From Acanthochromis polyacanthus (taxonomy: Eukaryota; Chordata; Actinopteri; Pomacentridae): a stretch of 64,000 nucleotides of DNA. Below the pieces are notes generated by a model, which had not been told where the DNA came from, did no database searches, and saw only the letters and a program-made list of their open reading frames with translations. The stretch spans positions 35,228,482 through 35,292,481 of the forward strand of contig NC_067126.1 in NCBI RefSeq assembly GCF_021347895.1, written 5' to 3'. The number at the start of each line of letters is the position of its first letter. Positions within the stretch are counted from its first letter, which is position 1. Positions 25,256-35,877 of the stretch are shown piece by piece. Both the position numbers and the translations under genes were made by a program.

Positions 25256-25433
25256 TGAACTACTGAGAAACTTCTAAAACTTCAGTCCTCAGACTGTCTA
25301 AAGGTTCAAACCAACAGTGAACTACTCAGGAACTTTGAAGATATCAGCCCTCAGATTGTCTGAAAGTTAAATCAAACAGGGTTCTACTGTGGGACTTAGA
25401 AAATTTCAGCCCTCAGACTGTGTGAAAGCTCAG
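25256..25433 (+). repeat. 62-bp tandem repeat, three imperfect units
   Basis: Units at 25256-25317, 25318-25379 and 25380-25433 share the block cagccctcagactgtctgaa with substitutions. They lie just left of two tRNA-like sequences. Confidence 0.75.
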
Positions 25434-25621
25434 GTCCTGAGGACTTGGTAAGTCTGGAGGCTTTGGAAAGTCTTGGAACTGAGGGTTCAACTTTCCAGGA
25501 CAAAGACCGAAGTCCAACCTCCTGAGAAAAACGGTCGAGACGAAACTCGAGTTAAAAAAAAACTTGAAAATGACAAAAAAATCAATGATAAATGCGCAAA
25601 AAAAAAACAAGAATTAGTATC

Positions 25622-25694
25622 TGAGCAAATATCTCAGGGGTAAGAAGAGAGACTGTCAAGTGGAAGGTAGTAGGTTCAAGACCAACCACTGGCA
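25622..25694 (+). repeat. tRNA-like sequence (degenerate SINE head), forward
   Basis: An A-box-like tatctcaggggtaagaag is followed about 40 bp later by a good B box, ggttcaagacc (25673-25683). The stem pairings of a functional tRNA are not evident, so this is a SINE head or tRNA-derived relic rather than a tRNA gene. Confidence 0.55.
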
Positions 25695-25732
25695 TTTTTC
25701 TTTTTGTCTTTGTTTTTCAAAATATTCAAGAA

Positions 25733-25792
25733 GGGACCAGTCTTGAACCAGCAGCTCCATAGGGATATCCTTAACTCACTGAGCTACGGATC
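25733..25792 (-). repeat. tRNA-like sequence (SINE head), reverse
   Basis: On the minus strand it reads tagctcagtgagttaagg, a near-consensus A box, followed by the B box ggttcaagact (plus positions 25739-25749). It faces the forward tRNA-like sequence 40 bp away. Confidence 0.6.
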
Positions 25793-26757
25793 AGATTAAA
25801 ATAAAAAAATTGTCGTCGCTTTGACATCATAGTTTCCAAGTGACTACATGGGTGGAGTCAGGGTGGACAGTAAGAGGGGAGGTGGGTGGCAGCCTCCCCC
25901 CCCTCTACCCCTCCACTAATTCATTTCTTGTTTTGGTTTATAAAATGTCAAACCCAAATATATTCAGTTTACTGTCACAAAAACCAAAAAGATTTACATT
26001 CATGATGCAGGAATCAGACAGTTTTTCACTTTTTATCTTAGTTTTGTCAGAAAGATAGTTGATAATCTGTGAATTGTTGCAGCTTGTGAGCCGCAGAACG
26101 TTTTAATCTTTGGGCCGAGTGTCAGAAAACATTTAGAAAACCAACATCAACAAAACACTCAACAAAGATTTGAACATCATTAAAGGGAAATCCAACTTCT
26201 GCATGACAATGTCAAATTAAAGGACATTTATTTCCAACATAAATGTGTGATATTCATCCTCTGGAGCTTCTCTTCACATCGTCTTCCACCTGGACTGGTT
26301 TGGTCAGGAGCATGAGCAACAAACATCTGAAAAACTGCACTTTAAGATCAATGAATGACACTGAAGTTTAATCTCTACATAAATGAGACTGAGTCTGGAT
26401 GTGCTGCTCTGTCATTAACTCCTCAGTTTAGGGAAAGTTCAAACAAAAGAGGACAGTTCAGATCAGACTTGAGAATGAGCTAATTTTGAACAAACACCTC
26501 AGACTTTTTGAGCTTCAGCACCTCTAGAAAGATATTTGAACAACAAGCAACTCAAGAGATCCAGAAGTTGGAGAGAGTTAGCTTTAGCTGAGCCAAAGAA
26601 CATGTGGGACGCTAACCTAGCAAACATTTCAGACTTTTCTCTGTGAATTCTGAGAAATAATATTTAATGACAGAGCTACACATCTGAACTCAGTCTCATT
26701 ACAACAGACTCTAATTCAGTGTCATCCATCCATATTAAAGTGCAGTTACCCAAAATG

Positions 26758-27432
26758 TAGTGCTGTTACACTCAAGCCAGTTTGCTCGACACAGTGCCAA
26801 GCTTCTGAAGCGAAAGTGTTCCGAGACGGTGTTTCGATCCCTGCTTCAGCACGCCCACAATCACGTGACGATCGAGAACGAGGCCTCGTTACGTCACATC
26901 GCGTGTCGCGGTGCTTCGCGCGAACTTTGAAGGGGTGCGACATTTCAATCTGTCCAGGTCTTAAAAGGCAAAGGGGTCTGATTCACTCCTCAAATTGTGG
27001 GTTTTTGAGAGGAGGAGATCACGCTAGTGCATTTGCCATTTGTCATTTTGAGAGAAGTTAGGGAGAGTATACATTTAGTTAGAATTTAGTTTAGATATAT
27101 CTAGTTGCATTTCATACATTAAATAACACACAGATACATACGCATAGATTCACTCATACACAACACACATTCATTCATAGAAACACACTATACATATATA
27201 AACACAAACATACATATATAACGTTTTAAAACATTTATTGCAAGTACAAAGCAGTGTGAGACAAGCAGTCCTGAGGCTTTTTCGTTTTTTCCACTTAGAT
27301 GCAGTTCTGACACAGGACCAGCAGATGTCACTCTTCTGGTTGTGTCAAATGCTTTTAAGCAATGTGTCATTCTTGAAGCAGATGTGTCAAAGTGGTTCAT
27401 TGCTTCATGCAGCTTTGATTTCACCATCACTA
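26758..27432 (+). mobile_element. hAT-type non-autonomous element, left copy of a composite
   Basis: It starts TAGTGCTGTTACACTC and ends gatttcaccatcacta, whose complement TAGTGATGGTGAAATC matches the start; TAGnGnTG termini are typical of hAT elements. Repeated GAAGC/GCTTC motifs near both ends resemble subterminal transposase sites. Its left flank is ccaaaatg (26750-26757) and its right flank is gtttagta (27433-27440), so its two flanks do not match each other. Length is 675 bp and no transposase is encoded. It differs from the right copy at about a dozen positions plus 14-bp and 9-bp insertions. Confidence 0.85.
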
Positions 27433-27577
27433 GTTTAGTATGTCGTCCAAAATCTGACCAAAAACGTCATAGTTTAGCATGTCGTCCAAAATGTCAGAAA
27501 AACGTCATAGTTTAGTATGTCTTCCAAAAAGTGAAAAAAAGTCATAGTTTTGTATGTCGTCCAGAATGTGACCAAAA

Positions 27578-27740
27578 AGGTACCTGTATAGCTCATTGGG
27601 TTAAGCGGGCGAACCATGTATAGGGGCTGGTGTCTGACGCAGTGGCCTGGGTTCGAATCTAGCTCGCGGCCCTGTGCTGCATGCCTTTACCCAACTATTT
27701 CCCTACTTCCTGTCTATCTCTTCAGTCATATGTTACCCGA
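27578..27740 (+). repeat. tRNA-derived SINE-like module a
   Basis: It starts ggtacctgtatagctcattg, an A-box region, and has the B box ggttcgaatct at 27650-27660. A C/T-rich tail with cttcctgtctatctcttcag follows. The B box is perfect, but the cloverleaf and CCA-side pairing are not convincing. Confidence 0.75.
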
Positions 27741-28081
27741 AAAATTGTCATAGTTTCATATGTTGTCAAAAAACTGTCCTAGTTTAGTATGTCGTCCAAA
27801 ATGTGACCAAAAATGTCATAGTTTAGTATGTCGTCCAAAAAGTGGAAAAAACGTCATAGTTTAGTATGTCGTCCAGAATGTGACCAAAAACGTCATAGTT
27901 TAGTATGTCGTCCAAAAAGTGGAAAAACGTCATAGTTTAGTATGTCGTCCAAAATGTCAGGAAAATGTCATCGTTTAGTATGTCATCCAAAATGTGACCA
28001 AAAATGTCATAGTTTAGTATGTCGTCCAAAAAGTGGAAAAAACGTCATAGTTTAGTTTGTCATCCAGCATCCGACCAGAAA

Positions 28082-28230
28082 GGGTACCTGTATAGCTCAT
28101 TGGGTTAAACAGGCGAATCATGTATGGGGGCTGATGTCTGACGCAGTGTCCTGGGTTCGAATCCAGCTCGCGACCCTTTGCCACATGCCTCTCCCCAATT
28201 TCCTGTCTATCTCTTCAGTCATATGTCATT
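28082..28230 (+). repeat. tRNA-derived SINE-like module b
   Basis: Same structure as module a: tatagctcattgggttaaac, then B box ggttcgaatcc (28154-28164), then the ctgtctatctcttcagtcat tail. Confidence 0.75.
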
Positions 28231-28322
28231 AAAAAAGTGGAAAAAACATCATAGTTTAGCATCTTGTCCAAAAAGCAGAAAAAACGTCATAGTTTAGTAT
28301 GTCATCCCAAATGTTACCCAAA

Positions 28323-28470
28323 AGGGTACCTGTAAAGCTCAATGGGTTAGGCAGGCGAGCCATGTATGGTTTCTGGTCTCTGATGCAGCGGCCCAGGTTC
28401 GATTCCCTCTTGCGGTACTCTGCAGCATGTTGTCCCCCAACTCATCTGTCTTTCTCTAGCGCTCCTGTCA
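28323..28470 (+). repeat. tRNA-derived SINE-like module c (diverged)
   Basis: The most diverged of the four: taaagctcaatgggttaggc and B box ggttcgattcc (28396-28406). The tail is altered (ctgtctttctctagcgctcc). Confidence 0.7.
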
Positions 28471-28815
28471 AAAAAAGCTGAGAAAGGCCAAAGAAAATGA
28501 AGAAAAATGTGTCCAAAAACAACTTAATTTAGTATGTCGTCAGAAGAATGTCAGTTTAGTTTGTGGTCCAAAATCTGACCAAAAATGTCATAGTTTAGTA
28601 TGTCATCCGAAATGTCAGAAAAACGTCATAGTTTAGTATGTCATCCAAAATCTGACCAAAAATGTCATAGTTTATTATGTCGTCCAAAAAGTGGAAAAAA
28701 CGTCATAGTTTTGTATGTCGTCCAAAATGTGACCAAAAACGTCATAGTTTAGGATGTCGTCCAAAAAGTGGAAAAAATGTCATAGTTTAGTATGTCATCC
28801 AGAATGTGACCAGAA

Positions 28816-28972
28816 AGGTTCCTGTATAGCTCATTGGGTTAAGCAGGCAAACCATGTATGGGGGCTGGTGTCTGATGCAGTGGCCTAGGTTCGAATCTAG
28901 CTCGCGGCCCTGTGCTACATGCCTTCCACCAACTATTTCCTGTGTATCTCCTCAGTCATATGTCACCTGAAA
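28816..28972 (+). repeat. tRNA-derived SINE-like module d
   Basis: It reads ttcctgtatagctcattggg, then B box ggttcgaatct (28888-28898), then the shared C/T-rich tail ending ctcagtcatatgtcacc. It is close to module a. Confidence 0.75.
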
Positions 28973-29314
28973 AAATTGTCGTACTTTAGTATGTTGTCAA
29001 AAAAACGTCATAGTTTAGTATGTCATCCAAAATCTGACCAAAAATGTCATAGTTTAGTATGTCGTCCAAAATGTGGAAAAAATGTCATAGTTTAGTATGT
29101 CGTCCAAAATGTCACTAAAATGTCATAGTTTAGTATGTCGTCCAAAATGTCACTAAAACGTCATAGGTTAGTATGTCGTCCAAAAAATGGAAAAATTGTC
29201 ATAGTTTAGTATGTCGTCCAAAATGTCATAGTTTAGTGTGTTATCCAAACAGTGGAAAAAATGTCATAGTTTTGTATGTCATCCGAAATGTCAGAAACAT
29301 GTCATAGTTTAGTA

Positions 29315-29966
29315 TAGTGATGTTACGCTCAACACAGTGCCGAGCTTTTGAAGCGAAAGTGTTCCGAGACGGTGTTTCGATCCCTGCTTCAGCACGCCCA
29401 CAATCACGTGACGATCAAGAACGAGGCCTCGTTACGTCACATCGCGTGTCGCGGTGCTTCGCGCAAACTTTGAACATTTCAATCTGTCCAGGTTTTAAAA
29501 GGCAAAGGGGTCTGATTCACTCCTCAAATTGTGGGTTTTTGAGAGGAGGAGATCACGCTAGTGCATTTGCCATTTGTCATTTTGAGAGAAGTTAGGGAGA
29601 GTATACATTTAGTTAGAATTTAGTTTAGATATATCTAGTTGCATTTCATACATTAAATAACACACAGATACATACGCATAGATTCACTCATACACAACAC
29701 ACATTCATTCATAGAAACGCACTATACATATATAAACACAAACATACATATATAACGTTTTAAAACATTTATTGCAAGTACAAAGCAGTGTGAGACAAGC
29801 AGTCTTGAGGCTTTTTCATTTTTTCCACTTAGATGCAGTTCTGACACAGGACCAGCAGATGTCACTCTTCTGGTTGTGTCAAATGCTTCGAAGCAATGTG
29901 TCATTCTTGAAGCAGATGTGTCAAAGTAGTTCATTGCTTCATGCAGCTTCGATTTCACCATCCCTA
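29315..29966 (+). mobile_element. hAT-type non-autonomous element, right copy of a composite
   Basis: It starts TAGTGATGTTACGCTC and ends gatttcaccatcccta, in the same orientation as the left copy. The left flank is gtttagta (29307-29314) and the right flank is ccaaaatg (29967-29974). These are the mirror image of the left copy's flanks. Length is 652 bp; it lacks 14 bp and 9 bp present in the left copy. Confidence 0.85.
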
Positions 29967-29974
29967 CCAAAATG

Positions 29975-31066
29975 TTTGTTGATGAGCTCCAACAAAACCT
30001 GTCCAGGTAGAAGGCCACTTTGACAAAGAGGAAGTGGAAGATTCCAAGCAGATTTATAGAAGGGGGAACTGGCCTGTACTAAGTGTGGTCCAGTATAGAG
30101 GGGTGTTTTGTGGGTTTTTAAGGCTGATAGTGATTATTAGTGAGACATTTAGATCAGATATTCATTTGCAGTAAATGAAAGTATTTAAAATCTTGGAGTT
30201 AAACTTAGAAGAACACAAACTTTGTAAATACGTTTTTGTTTTGTTTACAGATGTTAAGTTAAAGGAGTTTTATTCGTGACGTATAACCAATCAATTCACT
30301 CCAGAAGACAGAGCGTCCATAGCTAGATAAAGGTTCAGAGCCAAAGTAGAGTCAGGTTTATTTTGATTTATTACTGTAAATCGGTAAAAACAAAAATACT
30401 GATAATCAGTAAATTAGTCTGTCCACAATTACTACAATTCTACAATGTATGTCTCTTTCCTTTGACTTATTTGTACAATATGTGATGTATATGATGGTGT
30501 TTTTTCATACCAAAGGCTAACTATGATGTTTTCTCAGAGACATACTATGCTACTCTGTTTGTTCTGGCTCTGGGCCGCTGCACTCCTCCTCTGTTGTTTT
30601 CTGGATTGTTCTCAGCTTCATGCCTTCGTCCACCCGGCCTCCGTTGACTCGTCCCGCCTGCCGTCTCTGGAGCTGAAGCTGGATTGGATCAGACCAGAGT
30701 ACCATCCAATCATGATGCCAGCTGCCTCTCAAAACGCTCCTTCATCTGGAGGCATTTCTTCTGAGGGGAAGCTGAACTTCAGCAGAACTTTGGAGATGTG
30801 CTCCAGTGGTTGGTGGATGTGTGAGGAGATAGAGAGGGACCTGTGAATTGTTCATAAAGGAAAACAGGAAACCCATTGGTAGTTTTAGTTTAGGGTGCTA
30901 CTGTGGTGTGTTTTTGGGTTTTAAGAGGTGAACAGGAAGAGGTTTTTTCGTATTGATGGTCTTTTACTTAGTTCCTGGTTGGAATGCCCATCAATGTCAA
31001 CGTGAAGTTCACTTTTAATTCTGTTGATTTATTTTTATTTTAATAACACCCATTTCCTTTTAACGC
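29975..31066. other. Intergenic, one weak ORF only
   Basis: An ATG-started frame of 107 codons at 30523-30846 has a hydrophobic N-terminus (LLCLFWLWAAALLLCCFL) but no family resemblance and no splice or promoter support. I do not call it a gene. The rest shows nothing recognisable. Confidence 0.4.
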
Positions 31067-31624
31067 CACTGCTTTAGATATTTTTTGGAAGATTTTTACT
31101 CCATCCATCCTCTATACACCACTTTATCCTCATTAGGGTCGCGGGGGTGCTGGAGCCTATCCCAGCTGACTCGGGTGAAGGCAGGGGACACCCTGGACAG
31201 GTTGCCAGTCTGTCACAGGGCTACATATACAGACAAACAATCACACTCGCATTCACACCTACGGGCAATTTAGAGTAACCAATTAACCTCAGCATGTTTT
31301 TGGACTGTGGGAGGAAGCCGGAGTACCTGGAGAAAACCCACGCATGCACAGGAAGAACATGCAAACTCCATGCAGAAAGATCCCAGGCCCACCCGGGGAT
31401 TCGAACCAGGGATCTTCCACTACGCCGCTGCAGCCCAGATTTTTACTCCTTTTTTGAAAATATTTACAAGAATTTTCTTGCTAACTTTTAAGGGAAACTT
31501 TGAAGGAATTATTGTAATTTTCTTCCGGAAGGTTTTGCAAATTTTCAGAAATTTGGGGGAATTTTTTGCTGAATTTTTGCATTTTTTCAAACAAAGAAAC
31601 AATATGAGGACAACAGGAGGGTTA
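31067..31624 (+). mobile_element. TTAA-type MITE, family 1, copy 9 (left-truncated, split by a SINE)
   Basis: The piece at 31067-31102 (tttagatattttttggaaga and on) continues after the SINE at 31437 (agatttttactcctttttt) and ends gacaacaggagggtta near 31624. The left half and the central palindrome are missing. Confidence 0.8.
31103..31436 (-). mobile_element. tRNA-headed SINE with L2-like tail, 13-bp target duplication
   Basis: Read on the minus strand it begins with a shortened tRNA head, including gcggcgtagtgg and the B box ggttcgaatcc. It then has the body common in teleosts (gtttctcc/ccggagtacc, caatttagagtaaccaatta, agcctatcccagctgactcg on the plus strand) and ends in a ggatggat-type tail. 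The 13-mer agatttttactcc flanks it at 31090-31102 and 31437-31449. The insertion split a TTAA-type MITE and is therefore younger than it. Confidence 0.88.
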
Positions 31625-32650
31625 CGGTGACCTATAAGCTCTACAAATAACTATAAGGAAGTACCTCAATGAAGGGAAAGAGAGTAAATTTTCCTTCACC
31701 GTTAGGTTGTAATATTTATAGGAGCAGACAGTGAATTAGTGAATTTTAACATTTAACTGAAGACTTCATGAGAAGGAAGATGAAGTTCTCCAGTAATTCC
31801 TCTGAACATCCTGTCAGACTCCAGTAAAGATTACTTTATTAATTTGCTTTATCTTGTATTCCAGTCCAGTGCTGCCCTCTTGTGCTGAACTCTGAGGTTA
31901 GAGATGGACTTAGAATACAGGACATCCACACCCACTGGTTTTATGACCATTACTGTCTTTAAACTAACGTCTGCATATGTTAATAAATCCTAAAATTTTC
32001 TCAGGAACTTTGTCGGTGTTTTTTCTCCGCAACTCTCTGAGGAAACTTCTTGTTGCAGCTCAGATTCTGAAACCTTCTCCTCGCAGTCTGAGCATTTAAA
32101 CAGGTGTGAGTCTGTCTGTCTGTGTGGTCCACCTAGAGTCTGAACAGGGGAAATCCAATAATACTGCTCACCGGTTGTCATGGCAAAGTCTCCCTGCAGC
32201 CCTGCAGAGGTGATGTCATCACCGGCCAATCCTCATGCAGAGTGGCAGGATGGATTTCTTCCAGTCTGGAAAACTCATCAGATCCTGAGACAAAGTTTTA
32301 CATGTTTGGTTGAAGATTACAGATTAGATTTATGCACACGTTTTATAAATGTGTGCCTGGATGGAACAGAAACTTAAAGTCTTTTTGGACTGAAATGAAG
32401 CTTCAGCACTTCTAATAATCAGCTCCTGCCCTCTTAGGTTTAGATCCATTTGAAAATCCAACAGAGACTAATATATATTTAATATTTAGTGAGTAAATCA
32501 GTCCACATTTTCATACACCTACAGAACTTTGGACACAATGGGCAGTTATTCGTACCAGGAGTAAAGCATGAGATGCAGATTTCAGTAGAGTTTCTTTCTA
32601 GGATGAGGGTCGACATTTTTATTGGTGTGAGGAAATCAGAAGAAGAGGTG
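31625..32650. other. Intergenic, nothing recognised
   Basis: No exon or repeat terminus is visible. Open frames near 31990-32377 are short and unsupported. Confidence 0.45.
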
Positions 32651-32770
32651 TGGAGTTCAAGTTCAAGTTCAAGTTCAAGTTTATTTGCCATTTGCAGTAT
32701 AAAACCACATTGGAAAAAAAGGTGCAAGAGCTCAAAGTGCACTGTCAACATCTAAAAAACAGCAGCAGTA
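32651..32770 (-). mobile_element. Probable LINE or SINE 3' end with (TTCAAG)n tail
   Basis: A short (TTCAAG)n run leads into tttatttgccatttgcagta and a segment with gtgcaagagctcaaagtgca. This layout, a hexamer tail then a tttattngycattt block, is what truncated teleost LINE 3' ends often look like. A related block occurs at 53380-53650. The family is not identified. Confidence 0.45.
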
Positions 32771-35700
32771 CAGAAGAAAGTAAAACAATAACAAAACAGA
32801 GAGCATAACAAACAATGCCACATAAAATACCTAAAAATAAAATGCTAAAAACCAATAAATAGTTCGTAGGTAATAAGCCTGAGACTTATTTAATAAAGAG
32901 ACACATTTTTCTTTTTGTTAATATGACATCGTATGGATAGTTTTGCAATAGTTCAGGAAAAAAACAACATGTTTTTAAGGAAGTAAAAGTTAATTCTCAT
33001 TCTAACATTTATGTTGCAGTTAAAGTAAAATCCAAATTTAAAAATGAATTTAATCTCAACATCAAAATCCAAACCTATTTTATTGATACCCATGAGGAAA
33101 GTGCTTGTGAATAAGCTTTACAATTACATTTATTATTATTCCGATTATTATTATGATGATTATTATTGTTATAATAGTAATAATAAGCACTGAATTTGTT
33201 TAGTTTTCTAAATGGGGAAATATTCTTCTTACGTTAATAAATAAAGCTAGATATTCTTTACAAGAAAAGAGACACTGTTCTTCAGGGCGATCTACCCTGA
33301 TGCTGGTACCACAGAAGGTTAAAGGACAGGTTTGGTTTTTAGCTTACTGAGATTCTGATTAGAGTTTTAAAGATGATCAAGAAAATCTATCCACATATTA
33401 GTGGAGAATGCGTCACAGATAAGAATATAAATGTGTCTGGAGTTGATCTGTACAGTGAATACAGAACCTGCTGACTGCAGGACTCCAGCCCGAGTGTTGG
33501 GATTGAGAGATCTAACTTGAAAATAAAATTGTAAAACCAGCCGATAGATACATAAAATACGAGTAGAGATGCCTTCAAGCAGCAATTCCTCTGTTTGAGT
33601 CCCAGTAAACCCTCACTGCCTGTCATTCCTCTGCTTTTCTTGTTCAATTATAGCAAAAATGTCCCACAAAAAGCTCCAAAAAATCAGAAAGCAGTGGCTA
33701 AAATAGCTAAATAGTTGAAGCATGCAGCGTCTCTCAGTTCCAGCGGTCAGAGCTGGAATCGAAATGAGACCAAACCTGCTGAAGAAAAATGATGCTGAGT
33801 ATTAAAATAAATTCCATGAACACTGTCTGATGTGTAAATCACATGAACAGACGCACAATCGGAGCGTTTTGCCATCCTGAAGGGCAACAACAATCCATCT
33901 AATCTATTAAAATGCTGCTCCGCTCATCTGATACGACTTTGAGGGGAATTTCATTTAAAGAAAACGTAAAAATCTAATAAATATTGTGGAGCATAAACAA
34001 CAGAGTTTTGCAGATTGTCCAGAAACGGCACAAGAAAAAACGAAATCACAAAAAGTGGGTCAAAAATAAAGACAGCAGAATAAAGAGCAGCTTGAAAGTT
34101 GATTGTAGATCTGATGAAGAGTCCTCAATTACAGTCATTAATTAGCTTTAATCAGCAAAACAACCTCCAGATAATCATGGCGTCATTTAAACTCTGTAAT
34201 CAACGGTCTTTACTGATCTGGAGACCTTAAATTAACCTGATAAATAAAACATAAACTCATGATAATAAGAGACATAATTAGGACTTTTCAGGTTTGTTTA
34301 CTGAACCATCAATTAAAAATCCATCTTTTTAATGATCTGTTGTTTCATGATCTAAAGTGTCTTAATATGAGTTCATCCTGTGAGCAGCAACAGCATAAAA
34401 TACGATTCACTTTAAATTTTGTCGTTTACTGCAATATTTTGCCGCTCTTCATGCAAATTATCTGCAGTTAATATATGGGACCTTATTGGAGACCTGAAAA
34501 TGCTTGTAAATTACAGTTTCTGCTTTATTTTTATTGTTAAAATATCAAATACTCGGGAGAAACTAAATCAGCTAATGTTCTTGTGATATTATATGAATGT
34601 CTGCAGTTCAGTTTTGTCTGTTCACATAAATTTATGCTCTATAGTTCAGTGCAGAATGGCAGCAGGTGGTGCTAAAGAGCTGCAGAAAGAGATAGAATAA
34701 GTTCTGTCCAGTTCAGGAACCGGATTTTTACAAAGCGACACCACAGATGAATTGATTCCTCATCAGAACCAACACAGTATACAACAAGAACAACAACAAC
34801 AACAATAATAATAATAATAGTAACAATAATCTGAGGTGGATGCTTCATTAAAGATGCTGCAGGAGTCAGGTCAGTAAACTCGTGCTTCCTTCCTATCATG
34901 TGGTGTTTTCCCATTCCCTTTCACCTCCTCATGCCCAGAGCAACATGTTTCCCAGGGTTCTCCGGAGCCGTGTTCGTGTCCCCGTGAGGTGATGCCTACG
35001 TGGACGCGTCCCCTCACGTCTCCCCCCTCCCAGTGCCAGCACTAGTGGCTCTAATCCGCCGTGGCGTACCTGGCAGATCGCTCTGGCGACACCGGCGTTG
35101 TTGCAGCCTGGCCCGGCATCCCCTCTAATCCTCCCCCGGAGCCTGAAGGGAAGTAGGGCACTGGAGGTGAAGCAGAATGACTCAGTCAGTCACAGCAAAC
35201 TGCATCGACGCATCATGTATTCACCGTCTGGCTGCAGGCTGCTACTACTGGATCCTGACAGGTTCTCTGGATGTTGTTTTTGTTCTTCTGGGCATCTTCT
35301 TGGTTTCATGTTGTCATAGTCCATCTTTTTCTCTTGTTCTAACCCTTGTTGTTGATGCTGTAGTCCTTCTTCTTCTTTTGTTTTTGTGCTATTCTTCTAT
35401 TTTCCTCTGCACCGTGACCTCAGTTCTTTCCCCTGCAGGGTCAGAGGTGATGGAGTGGGTCTAAACGGCGAGCATGGGGACAGTCTCCGCTAGCCAGGGA
35501 TTAAGTTACCGCCATGTGGAGGAAGGCGGAGGCATCGCGGAGTCACACAGACACTCATCAGTTAGCATATCTGGTTAAGGAAGGAAAAACTTTCACAGAA
35601 TGACGATAAGCTCCTGGAAACACAGCCTGACATTCACGTGCACGTAGTTATCATTGGACATTTCATGGATGGATTACTGAAGAGGCCTACTGGAGCAGTG

Positions 35701-35877
35701 CCAGGGAAACAGGGAGCAGATTTCACGCGGTGCACGTCCTGCTTAGAATTTAATATGTGCACAAAATGAGAGATAGCTTCAGACAGGAGTCAGTCTCTTC
35801 TCCAGAGTGAGTTATATTCTAAAGTTCAGCTGCAGTTTTTTTAACCAACAGCAGCACCTTAGGAATCTGCTTCACTT
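32771..35877. other. Intergenic; simple repeats and one GC-rich island
   Basis: (ATT)n-like sequence is at 33124-33187 and (CAA)n/(TAA)n at 34782-34828. A GC-rich segment at 34935-35160 stands out from the AT-rich surroundings but shows no supported coding frame. Confidence 0.5.

Larger units (their letters stand above)
27433..29314 (+). repeat. Minisatellite, ~38-bp unit, with embedded tRNA-like modules
   Basis: The unit is gtcatagtttagtatgtcgt followed by ccaaaatgtgaccaaaaa or ccaaaaagtggaaaaaac. It is repeated dozens of times with small changes. Four tRNA-like modules (27578-27740, 28082-28230, 28323-28470, 28816-28972) interrupt it. Units vary between the two 3' variants, and no spacer pattern resembles a CRISPR array. 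Confidence 0.92.

Noticed and set aside
27578..28972. tRNA genes at the four A/B-box modules
   Set aside because: The B boxes are good, but the cloverleaf stems do not form convincingly. A shared C/T-rich tail follows each, as in tRNA-derived SINEs.
27433..29314. Regular repeats that could suggest a CRISPR array
   Set aside because: The units are a degenerate minisatellite without unique spacers, in vertebrate DNA.
26758..29966. LTR retrotransposon with 650-bp LTRs
   Set aside because: The direct repeats end in TAG...CTA rather than TG...CA. The duplication is 8 bp, there is no primer binding site or polypurine tract, and the inner flanks are identical 8-mers.
30523..30846. 107-codon ORF with signal-like N-terminus
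   Set aside because: No homology that I recognise, no promoter, splice or poly(A) context, and the opposite strand is also open. It could be a chance frame.
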